Source: Sequoia sempervirens (taxonomy: Eukaryota; Streptophyta; Pinopsida; Cupressales; Cupressaceae). Taken from it: a stretch of DNA of 64,000 nt. Of this stretch, positions 21,158 through 32,359 are shown one piece after another (positions within the stretch are counted from its first letter, which is position 1; each line of letters opens with the position of its first letter). Made by a program: the position numbers and the translations under genes. The notes under the pieces are model-generated. The model had not been told where the DNA came from, did not search any database, and saw only the letters and a program-made list of their open reading frames with translations. The stretch lies in contig VDFB02270651.1 of the NCBI GenBank assembly GCA_007258455.2, positions 488,168,905 through 488,232,904 on the forward strand. The letters are read 5' to 3'.

Positions 21158-24100
21158 ATAGTGTTATGAAGTAGCATCATTTCAAAGAAGATTAAAATAT
21201 AGCACTACGAATAAGATGGTTAGATTGGGAAAGATGCCCCAACCATCAAAAGAGTGAATAGGAAGAAAGATGATGGGAATGAAGATTAAGAATTGAGAAT
21301 GCCCCCTGAGAGGACATGCAGGTTCAAGAGAACATGGGTGTGCTCTTAGAATGGATGAGATGATGAAAGGGTAGATGGGAAAGATGATGCAAAGTGATGG
21401 ATAAGAGAGGAAGATAAGTGATAGGAGGTTGGGAAGAGAAGATGAGAACAAAAGAAGCACAAATGGATTTAAGGACAAAAGTGATGTTGCCCTAGCCAAG
21501 CTACAAGCCCAAATGGGAAAATGATGGATGGAGTGTTGCTAAGGAGGGAATGATATATCCCAAAAAAACACAAAAGGATAGGGAAGGATACATCCTAATG
21601 ATGACGATGAAAGTGTTGTTGATGAGGGAAGGATACATCCTAGAACAACACCAAAGGATAGGGAAGAATACATCCCAGAATGACACCAAAGGATAGGGAA
21701 GGATACATCTTGTTGATGATGATGAAAGTGTTGTTGATGAGGGAAGGATACATCCTAGAACAACACCAAAGAATAGGGAAGGATACATCCCAATGATGAT
21801 GAAGATGATGATGATTGGATCAAGGCTTGCATCAAGGCTGGGAACAAGACCAAGGATGTGATTAGATGATTTATGCTAGATTGAATGGATTAGAACTAGA
21901 CTAAGATATGAGATTAATGACATAAATGAAAATGATGAAGGAAAATATGCTTAGAATAACCAATCTATATTATCCTTAGAAGATTGAAGAGATGATGATA
22001 TGTTGAGGATGAAGAAAGTGGATGGATGAAAATAGATAGGATAGATAGATGAAGAGAGTGATGAAGGATAAATGGATAGTAACCAAATCAAGTAGGTTAA
22101 TTTTAGGGCCAATGTTTGAAAACCACAAATACAAAGGATTACCAAGGGTAAAACAAGACCACAAGGATCTCGGTGGGTACTAGACAGAACAACCAAGAAG
22201 ACAAGATCACACAGAAATCTAGATATGCCCCTATGTTTACCAGTCATAGCACACCATGATATGATGAATCAAGGCAATCATGACAAGGTGTAATAGGGAG
22301 CTCAAATGATAAAAAAAGGAAAAAGAATCAAAAGATCACAATCAATTTCAAATGTCCTTTGACACAAATTCAAGAGGGTAGATGGGATTGATGAGGTTTG
22401 TTAGGAAGGATACATCCTATTAAGACAAAAGATGGACACTAGACTAAAAGATCGACATGAGGCAGGATCCTCAAAATTGATTGAATCTCATGATACAAGT
22501 GGATCTTTTTTATTAAGAACCATCTAGATAGGGACATACTTGATGAAATGAAATAAGACACAAGACTGACACACCCTAAAGACTTAGGGGCTTGTGGGTC
22601 GATCAAAGAATAGCCTTGCCTATGTGAAAGCACAAAGCCCTCATAGTTTGATAAAAGGCCATGGTTAAAAGCAAAAAGAGGACAATGGAGAAGATGATGG
22701 ATGACAAAGACCAGATGGAAAAAATCCCCAAGGGTGGATCAAATGATAAACCTTGCCTACTTGAAAGCATATGGGAAACATAGTTTGAAAAAATGTTGAT
22801 GATTGACCATGGATAAGGGATGATGAGAGGACCATGATAAGTGGATAAAATGATGGAAAAATTATGATAAGACAAGATAGACCTGGTGGATAGGATGGTG
22901 GTGATCACGTGTAGCTCAGGAATGGGATAGTTATCCAAATCATCAAAAGATGAATTGGGAGGATGATATAATGGATAGATGAGTGGTGAAAAGTGATAGG
23001 AGATTGGATAGATGTGTGAAAGAAGTTGGCATGATTATGATGAGGTAGATGGAATTGGGTTGCATGGGGAGAAGCTTATAGCCAGATACCAATGAGAAGG
23101 AATTATGAGATGGGATGAGGATAGAGATGAAAGGATAGGGAGATAAGGATAGAGGATCGAAGGGATTGTTTGGATGGATGGATAGGAAGATAAGGATGGG
23201 GAGATGAAAATATTTTTTGGATATGTAAGGAGATAAGGATGGGGATATGGAAGGGATGCTAGGATTGATGAATGATGTCTCCAAGGACTATGGCACAAAG
23301 GAGGTGCCCCACTCTAAATATGTCATTGATGATGAGGCCAGAGGGATGGAAGATAGAAGGATTAGAAAATAAGGGAGTGAGATGGATATGGATAGGATGC
23401 ATGGATAAGGAAGGGAGATTGATGGTAGCATGATAGGTGGATAAGAAAGGTAGATGGATATGGACAAGTATTAGGATAGTGTATAGGTGAGGGGAATGTA
23501 TGCCAAAAGGTGTCCAAAGCATGTATATATGTTTTCCCTTATCTATATAAAGATCACAAGGAGGATGGAGGGATTGGGATAAATGGGATATGATTGGTAG
23601 GATGTGGAAGATAGGTGGAATGGAGGAGATAGTTGAAGAGGATACAGTTGCCCCCAAGTGTGGAAGTAAACTAGATGGAGAATTTAAGCATGATGCCTGT
23701 TTTCTAGGTTTTCATCATGGTACTTATCTAAGGCACTTGTTTGCCAAGTTTTCACCATTGGATGAATTATTTCTCTTTATTTTTTTATTTTTGACTTTTG
23801 ATTTTTTTTTTTTTTACTTTTTTTTTTTAGATTTTTGGATGGTATGCGCATGGAGATGGATAAGCATAGGCATGTGGATGAGTGGATTTAGAAGATATGT
23901 GATAAGGATATGGATGAAGGACTCAAGCATCAAGTTTTTTACCAAGTATTAAGAGCCCATGTGTGAAGTGACTATTGGATGTTGGTACAAATAAGGTTAT
24001 GAAGATGGATGGATTATGCAAGGGGATGGATTAAAGGGATTGGATGAGGGAGATATGTGGGATAATGGATGGGATGTTGGAAAGTGTATGGATAAAATAA

Positions 24101-24909
24101 TGTGGTATATGTGTGATGGGGTAATTTTTTTAGGACCAACATTGTCACATATGGTGGTGGATGTGGAAGGATAGGATATTAATGGACAAAGAATGTGGGG
24201 AAAATGGAGGAGATGGGATAATGAATTTTGGGAGATAAGGACCCAAATTAGATTTAGGAGATGGAGGATGTGTATGATTAGCTTTTGGATTAGAAACTTT
24301 GGATGTTGTTACAAATTTCTCATTTGAAGGCATTGCATCCTTTTTCTTTGGGATCCACATGGTTTGTATTTTTGCTTTGGTGGGCCTTTGTGGCCAATGG
24401 GTTTGATTTGGATTTTCTATTTTATTTTTCTTTTCATCCACATTTCTTTTTGTGGGAACATAAGGATATTTAGATTCATCTGGATGTTTAGATCTATGCA
24501 TGTTTACTTTGGCATCCAAAGTGCTTTTAATAGAAATGAGATGGATGATGTTGAGGAAACATGAATGGAGTGATTGAGGTAGGATTTTGGGGATGATATG
24601 TGGATGGAGGATGTGTAGGTATGTTCCTTTTTTGATCCTAATTAGGGAACATGAGAGTGATATGTTTATGATGGGTGATATGGATATGTGATTGGTGGAT
24701 TAAATGATGAATAGGTTGAAACGGGGGAGGTTATTCTGGGATATGAGGAACCAAAATGGACTTAGTATGTGGGGGATGTGTGATAGTGGATGGAGGGATA
24801 TAAGGAACCAAAATAGATGGAGTACATACATGGTGGGAGATGGTGGATGGATGGACATAAGGACCCAAAATGAATTCAGAAGACAAAGGAGGAATATGTA
24901 TGGTTGTTT
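21158..24909. other. Low-complexity internal region of element F
   Basis: Purine-rich on the plus strand, dominated by GGATGGAT, GATGATG and GGGAAGGATACATCC. The minus-strand ORFs here (for example 21501-21788, 22603-23284, 24145-24519) are Ser/Pro/Ile/Tyr-rich and repetitive. They may be the diverged 3' part of the element's ORF, but I cannot support a domain. Confidence 0.5.
21560..21800. repeat. 115-bp tandem repeat with shorter internal unit
   Basis: GATGAAAGTGTTGTTGATGA starts at 21606 and again at 21721, in the same context. Inside each unit, AGGATAGGGAAGGATACATC recurs about every 36-60 bp. Two large units plus partial copies. Confidence 0.75.
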
Positions 24910-27066
24910 TCAGGTGACTCTATAGGGTGGATGGTGGAAAATGTTTTGGAGGAGCGACAAGAAGATCCTATTATTCTTTTGGAGGAGGCTCATTGAGGAT
25001 GTATAGAGGTTGTACCAACATTTTTGCATTGTGAATATTGATAGATATATCCAAGACCTTGTGTATGCAGATTTTCTTTCACATGGATGGGCTCTAAAAT
25101 ACATTGTTCATGAAGGCCTAAACCTTTTCCTTGATAGTGCATGCTCTTGAGCATTAATTCTATAGTAGGATTCTTGTTATTTTGGAAAAATGATGCGAGT
25201 CCATTATTTGGTGGAGGAGGATGGGTGGTGTATATGCTCAATTCCTCTTCTACAAGGAAACCACCATGGATGAATGTGAGAGTACCGAGGGAATATAAAA
25301 GTGGTGTGGGGATAGTAGGGTTAGGCAATGATGGAGGATCATGAGATGGAGATGATGGGATAGTACCATCTTGATCAAGAGGACTCAGTGATAAAGGATC
25401 AAGAGAGGGATTAGGTGATATGATAGGATCTAGATCTACGGTAGTGGGTGATAAGGGCTCATGAGATGGAGCAGTTGGATCTTGAGTATTAAGGGGATCA
25501 TGGGATGGAATAGACGGGGGACTATGATCTTGAGGTGGACTAGATGGGATTATAGGATCTTGATGTGGAGAAGGGGATATGTTGGTATTCTTTATATCAA
25601 GCTCTTGGCATGACTCATCATGTGTGGGAGGCATGATAATGGAGTGTTGGAGGAACTCCTCAAGTGGGGGAGATGAGATGATGGAGGATTCATGAAGTTC
25701 ATGGGAATGGATTGTAGTGATACTAGGAGTGGGAGGAGTGGATTGGATTTGGGTGTCTTCGCTGAATTGGGTGGATCTACGAGTAGAATATGGTGATTAG
25801 GTTTGCTTATCTTTGATGGGTTTGGCAGCTCTCAGAGTAGGAGATGGAGGTTCAATGGATTTGATGGGTTTGATGGTTTCAACATTTTGGATGGTGCTAG
25901 GGGTGTCAACAGTAATGATAGGTGTGGGATGGAGAAGGATCTCATCAATAATGATTGTGGATGATAGATATGGATGGCATGGTTCCATGACTTCAAGATG
26001 TGGATTTTGGGATGTATTTATTGTCATGAGTCCTTGAAGGAATTCTAGAATGAGAAATTTTCATATTGTAGGATTAGATGGCGTAATAGGAGTCAATGAA
26101 GGTTTATGGATGGTTGAAGGACTACATTTATGGATTGATGGACTAGGATTAGATGGAGGAATGGGAATAGATGGAGGACTAAGAGTAGATGGAGTATTAG
26201 GATGAGTAGGGGGATTGAGATTAGATGGAGGGTTAGTACATGGTGGAGTGGAAGATGGGGTGACATAGGAGAATATGGATGGTGAATTAGGACAAGAGGA
26301 TGTGACTAGTGGATTATAGTAGGGGTATTGGGATAGCAAATTAGGATGGGAAGGTTGAGATGGTGGATTAGCATAGGAATAATGGGATGATGGATTGGTG
26401 TAGGAGGATGTGGATAGTGGATTAGGACAAGAAGATGCAGGTGGTGGATTGTAGTAGAGGTATTGGGATGGTGGAATAGGATGGGAAGATTGTGATAGTG
26501 GATTAGTATAGGACATAGATGGAAGATTAGGGCAAGAGGATGTGGGTGGTGGATTTTAGTAGGAGTATTGGGATAGAAGATTAGGATGGGAAGATTGGGA
26601 TGTTGGATGAGGATAGGAGGACATAGATGGAAGATTAGAAAGATGGAGATGAAGGATATGATGAATATGTTGATGGGGAAGATATTGGATATCCCTTGTC
26701 AAGGGTAGTATAAGGATTGTTATTAGGTGTGGATGAAGGTGTGAGTGGATAGTTTAGATGAGTGATCAGATTTTGGATGGTGCTTTGGGAAATATTTTTG
26801 GCAATGATATCATCAATGGGATCTATATCATACTCATCTTGATCAACAAGACTTTTGTTAACATCATCAACATAATTATAATTTCCCTTGACTACTATTT
26901 TTGGTTGAATTGGTGAAGGATAAGGATTCATGATGTTGGATGGGATGGATATGGATTGAAGGTATGAGAATAGATGATTAGAAGGTGTGTGTATGTTGAA
27001 TGTGGATAGGATTCTAACGTCAACACAAACATTAATGAGATAGTTTACATTCAAATTTTGAAGCAA
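24910..27066 (-). pseudogene. Proline-rich retroelement ORF with G-patch-like motif, element F
   Basis: Read on the minus strand the ORF goes from about 27066 to 24910, with stops and frameshifts. The N-terminal part holds an acidic segment (DQDEYDIDPIDDIIAKN). The middle is a tandem array of Tyr-x-Asn-Pro/Ser-x-Pro-Asn units (26061-26640). The C-terminal part holds SPSHDP-type repeats and then LKSMHYQGKGLGLHEQ followed by ILEPI and QGLGY. The last resembles the G-patch segment found near the protease in some plant Gypsy elements. The catalytic protease motif is not seen. It may be the gag-protease linker of F, with the pol region deleted. Function is inferred from position only. Confidence 0.5.
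26061..26640 (-). repeat. In-frame 15/30-bp minisatellite inside the element F ORF
   Basis: On the plus strand, ATTAGGACAAGA(G/A)GATG starts at 26286 and 26421 with a close copy at 26526. The spacings are 135 and 105 bp, multiples of 15. GTAGTGG and GGATGGGAAGA units alternate between them. Because length changes are multiples of three, the proline-rich frame persists. Confidence 0.7.
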
Positions 27067-28525
27067 GTAAAACTACTCTATTCATAATACAATCAAATCT
27101 TTCAAATACATATCATTGTCCTATATTTCTAGGGATTTATTAAACCGTTTGGCCCTCATATTTCTATGTGCACAATGGTTGCTAAAAAGACTACCTAGAA
27201 AATGAGATTTGATGCTTAATATGCAAGCTAAGATGATTTCTATGTGAAAATGTGTGCTGAAAGGATTAGTGGTATGATTCTAAATGAAACAAGATGATGG
27301 AATTGATGATGAATATGATGATAAAAAAAGGATGATGTTGATGATGAATGAACAAGTGGAGATGAGTGAGATGATATGAAACTATAATGAACTATCAATG
27401 ATTATGCATGTGATCAAATGCAAACATAAAACACACTAACCTAAAATATCACTATGATGCAATGGGGATGATAAAATGTAACTATGAAGAAATTAATTAA
27501 TCTAAGATGAGAATGCAAAGTAACACATGATATGAAAACTAAGAATAAGAATCCATGAAAGCTCCAATCTCCAAAGATAAACCTGCATAGTAACTTTACT
27601 CAAATTGTGGATGATAAATGCTAAGGAAAGAGGGTGTATTTATAGGGTTTCTGAAGCATTTTGTGAGGTGGAACCTATCAACGGTCTAGATTCGAAGGAG
27701 AAATAATAGACAGTGGAGATGAAAGGAATCAAGATGTTGTCCCCTTGATGAAGGAAAACATGCCATGTGTGTGGAGAGAATCCTTTGACCAATTGGAAAC
27801 ATGCCAAATGTATGGGATTCCCAAGTGTTTGAAACAAAGACCCATGTGCTCCAAATTTGTTGGAAGTGTGGGGGAATAAAGCCATGTGCTTTTTCTCATT
27901 GGTGGAAGTGTCTGAGGATAATTCTAATTAATAATTAGGCTTATTTATTTTCATGTGACCTTTATGAGGTGGCACACAAAAATTTGTAGAAATGTGCTCT
28001 AATTCTTAATCAAGATTAGGGAAGATTAATTAAATAAATATGTTTAGTGTTTTCTTAATTTAATTATTTAGAAGAATGTGATTTTGGAGAATTAAAAGGA
28101 AAGTGAACAATACAAATAAATTAAGACCTTATCTGTATGTAGTTGAAGCATTAATCAAATAGGTTGTATTTAATTAACTGAATATGATGACTATTTTTAG
28201 GTGTATACAGAAGGAAAGAAACTATAATGAAAAGATAAATAGGATGGATTAGAAGAAGATGGAAGAATAGAACTTCAGATTTGTTTCAATATCAGAAGAT
28301 ATTGGATGTACATGGACTAAACATCAAATTGGGATTTAGGTTAAGCTCGGATTGGGATTGAATTAAAGCTCACATTCAGATTGGATTGAAGCTTAGATTT
28401 GGATGATTGGAGGATGTGATGGGATTGATTCTAAACTGAGTTTAGGGGTTTAACTAGATGACATAAGGTGGAGACAAACATATTTTTCTAGATTTGGCAG
28501 ATTTCAACAATTGTCAGATTTTTCC
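27067..28525. other. Element F internal non-coding region left of element E
   Basis: AT-rich, with GATGATG and GGATTGAAGCT strings and no supported ORF. It stops at the target site of element E. The phrase GATTCTAAACTGAGTTTAG (28428) followed by ACTAGATGACATAAGGTG has a near copy at 52262-52300 on the other side of E. That fits one element on both sides or a local duplication. Confidence 0.5.
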
Positions 28526-29814
28526 TGTGAATATAAAATTCATCAAGCTCCCTTTAGGTTTTGTTTTCAGCTAAGATCCAACCCATCCCTCAAATGCACA
28601 TCATAGACCCTTTTTGATAAATGACCACTAGCCTCTACCACATGCCCACTTAGCACTCTCTGAAGGGATTCTTCCCTTTTCTTTTCAAATGACCCTCGCC
28701 ATGCTTCCACGTGTCTTCACCGTAGGCTATTTCTAACTGCTTCCCTTCACTTTCTAGTTGCACCCCACCTATGTTCGATGTAGCTTCCATGCGCGTAAAG
28801 ATTTGGTGGACCCACAAGTGAGATCTATAGTAAAAATTGTTGCTACATGTCTTCATAGTGCAATCCTTCAATGGTGAGGAGGAGGAATAAACCACGGACT
28901 ACAAATTGCCATCACGTGTCTCTTCGGTGAGTACTTCTTCAAAGAAAAGGATGGAGCAAACTATGGACTGTGATAGGCTACTACATGTTGTAACTACCTC
29001 CATGGTGAAGTGACACTTGTCTACTCAGGATATTCCTAGACCACTTCATCATTTGCAGGAGATGCATCTAGCTGAGAAGTATCTACATGCCATGACCCAA
29101 ATATTTTCTATTACAACAACTAGGGAAAATCATTGCTACAACCATCATTACCTATGATACTAAATCTTTTCAATTACTACTCACCAAGTGGTGGGAATAC
29201 TCACTATATATACTGCTCTTTTCTTGTGAAGATGGGTTCCACGAGTTTGAGAATTGTAGAAAATATAGAATTTTAAAAAGACACCAGGCCTTTTATTGTT
29301 ATTAGATTATTGCAGAAAGACTCATAAACTGTTCCATTGTTTGACCTTTCTATTTTTCCTAAGCGATTTGATTAAATTTATACTATGCCATTATTGTTTG
29401 AATGGTTCATTTGTAGAAATTCTATAATTTTAATGCAAGTTTATTGGTTTAGATCATGTCTTTTGACTCTTCTTTTTTAGTGAATGGGCATGAAAATTAT
29501 TTTATGTCATTGAATGCACTACTCATCCTTCAATCCTTATTTTTTGTCATTCTAGGACATAGCCAATTGTTGAATGGGCCCTTAGATCATATCCAAAAGA
29601 TAGATTTATCATTCCTTTTATCTAAATTCTAGCCCATCGCCTTAGTTAGATCATTTATTTTTATATCTTCCCCCTTTTCTCATTCCAAAACCCCAATTAC
29701 AAAAGAAGCCAACTTCTTTAAAAACCCAGAGGTCACTTAGTTTAGCGCAATAGGTCCCCCATAAACTAAGTTTCCCACAAAGGGTTGTTACCTTGCCAAA
29801 TTTTGGCATCAACA
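28526..29814 (+). repeat. 5' LTR of element E
   Basis: 1289 bp, aligned with 50394-51669 throughout. A TATATATA box lies at 29205-29212, in the same context (TCACTATATATACT) as in the 3' LTR. Confidence 0.88.
29205..29212 (+). promoter_or_regulatory. TATA box in the 5' LTR of element E
   Basis: TATATATA is conserved in both LTRs, about 680 bp from the LTR start, and would direct transcription of the element. Confidence 0.55.
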
Positions 29815-29930
29815 ATTTTTCTTTTTTCTAGCTTGCCTAATGGGACCGAGCTTAAATGAACCTGATTTTAAAGAGGGTGTATGAACCATCGAGCTATTTT
29901 GATTAAAGGTAAAAGATGGGTTTTGAAGGG
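29815..29930 (+). other. Leader and primer-site-like motif of element E
   Basis: Shortly after the LTR stands CTTGCCTAATGGGACCGAGC. It resembles the element F leader motif CATGCCCGGTGGGACCCACG, so I read it as the primer region of E. The boundary with the LINE that follows is not sharp. Confidence 0.45.
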
Positions 29931-30213
29931 GCCCAAAACACTTTACAAAATATAGCAACTAAAAAAGAAAGTAGAAAAAATTACACAACAATCATCCCAA
30001 TGACAACAGAATCGCAACCAAAAAGTAGCCAAAAAGATGGAAACTAGACACCAAGCACTACATATTGTTTAGGATCTCCACAACTTCCATTTTAGTAATA
30101 GCCATCTTATGAAAATTCTCCACAGTATCAGATTCCTCAATAGATGCCCCATACTTAGCTTTCATTCTATTCCTGGTTCTATCCCCCTACCCACTCGTCT
30201 TTACCTCATCACT

Positions 30214-31980
30214 CTAAACATTATCCTTACCAGCAACTTTCTTACCCTCCAATTGCAAAGTCAACAACTTACCACCCATAGCAGTATCACCAGTAGACAC
30301 ACTCCCCTTCTTCTTATTAATCATAGGGGGAATCGCCTTGGCAGAATCTAGAGTGGCCCCAACCTTAGAAGCATCACTAGAATTAAATACAACATTCCAT
30401 AATTTATCAATTTTTTCCTCAATGGAGGAAACTCTACCTTCCCAATTCCTCTTTAGTTTAGTGGTTTCCTCCACCATAGTGTAAGCAATAGAATTAAGGG
30501 ATTCCATCAGTTTATCAATTTGGCTTTGGATAGAAATGTCCCCGGCCTTACTAGCAATGCCTCTAATTCTAATGTTAGTCATGTTGATCTCATGAAAAAA
30601 CCACTTAAAAAACTTAAACAAAACATTAACAGAAACATGGGTCAAGCCCAACACATCAAATAGCTCCTCCCTATCAAAAATTCTCAATGCACTTCCCTAT
30701 AGTAACATCCTCATTAGGAGGACTAGAAGGAGATTTATGACCAGAAAAATCCTTACCTTTACTAGAGAGAATGGGAGTCTTCAACATCCGGATGGAGCAA
30801 GCAATTTCCTCCTCAACTGCCTTCCTTTTAAGCAGTATTTTCGCTTCCCCCTTCCTAGATCCAAACACAACATCACCCTCAGTCCAATCCCTTCCTTGCT
30901 TCTACAACCCAATAACAACACTCAAAGCCTCACAATAACTACCACCAACAAGGGAGAACATCCAACACTTTTCTTTTATGACTACCATCTTCTGTATCTT
31001 GCATAATCTTGGTCACAGGGGGAGGAGAGGAGGCTTCCTTGTAAAGCAGCATTGACCTTAACCCTTTTAATAGGAACACTTTCCTCCACCTAATCACTAC
31101 AAGTCATATAGCCTTCCTTAACCCACAATTTCCTTTTACTAGACTGACCCACAATAGGGGATATGGGGCCCTCCTCCATAGTAGCATAAGAATCCAAGAC
31201 ATAATCAACATCATCATCCCTATCTAACTTTGAATCCTTATTCAAAATGAGCCTCCTCTTCTTAAATTTCTTACCACCCATACCATCACCAAATTAGTGT
31301 CATAACCCTCATAGGGCTTGGCCAAAGCATGTAGGGAAATAGGGGACTTCTGCACTCATGGGATTTAACATATTCATGAATAAGGATAATTAACCCCACA
31401 TGTAGAACATGGTTCTTTAGGTTTTTCAAATGCTCCTTAATCCTTGTATCCAATGACATAAGCAAATAATAAGGGAAAGACACCCTTTTCTTATGCCAGA
31501 AATGGTTAAGCAATATGAAATAATAAGCATTGATCACAGTATATTTTCCTTCCAGAGTTATATACCTCATAATCTCTTCAACCACATCATACCAAAGTTC
31601 TTTCAAATAACTCCTTTGATACCCACTGCTCTTAGCTAGCACCAAATCAGCAACCTCTTTGTCTTTAAAGAAGATGGCCATCGCAACTTGTGCTTCTTTT
31701 TTGTCCCTAAAAACCTTCATGCCCTACATAGCCAAACCAATAATTTGGGAAATAAATCCTTCATTAACAACCATTTATGTCCCTCCTAGATTCAAGGATC
31801 TCTCCTTCTAGCTTCAAAGAAACCACTCGGTGACCTGGGGAATGTTACCATGCAATTTTTCCATATACGAAGTTAGGCCACCCTTATCTAATATCTCCAA
31901 AACCTCTTTCCTCTACTTAGTAGTATCACAAGAATTTGGCTCAGCACTCTTACGCTCCCCACCCATCATTGAAATCTTAA
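30214..31980 (-). pseudogene. Decayed plant mobile-domain-like ORF on the 3' side of the LINE
   Basis: The minus strand carries, from about 31980, MMGGERKSAEPNSCDTTK, then LHGNIPQVTEWFL and NEGFISQIIGLAM. The 144-codon open segment 31720-31286 follows (FFKDKEVADLVLAKSSGYQR, YITLEGKYTVINAYYFILLN, RVSFPYYLL, GLIILIHEY). Further fragments are Lys-rich (31281-31090) and coiled-coil-like (30687-30214). The pattern recalls uncharacterised plant transposon proteins with a mobile domain, and resembles the 3' ORF of element E. Whether it belongs to the LINE, was captured by it, or is another element is open. Confidence 0.5.
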
Positions 31981-32359
31981 GATGTAGAGTCCAAGCATCC
32001 AACCAAAAACACTCTAAATAAAGACAAACACCAACCAGAATATAAAGGAAGAGAAAAAGTCTCTCAAAGAAAAGCTAACCAACACCCAGAATCTGTGTGA
32101 AGCCAAGCACCAGATAGAGATGCAATAATGAATTAGAACTCCCCACCTTGAGAAATCCATCAAACCTACACAAAGCTTTATCATCTTTAAGCATGAAAAT
32201 CAACCACGTGATCAAGAACATACAATCCTTCATGTGAAATAAGATCATGAAATAATTAGCATTCATTGTTGATAATATTCGTAGCCTCAAAAGGAATAGG
32301 TTCATTTAAATCCCATTCCTTAAAATCATGAACACCATAGTAGGCAAAGAAATATGCCA

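Noticed and set aside
21501..23657. Series of minus-strand ORFs rich in Pro, Ser, Ile and Tyr
   Set aside because: They follow GGATGGAT and GATGATG low-complexity sequence. No domain, and frame use changes every few hundred bases, so not listed as genes.
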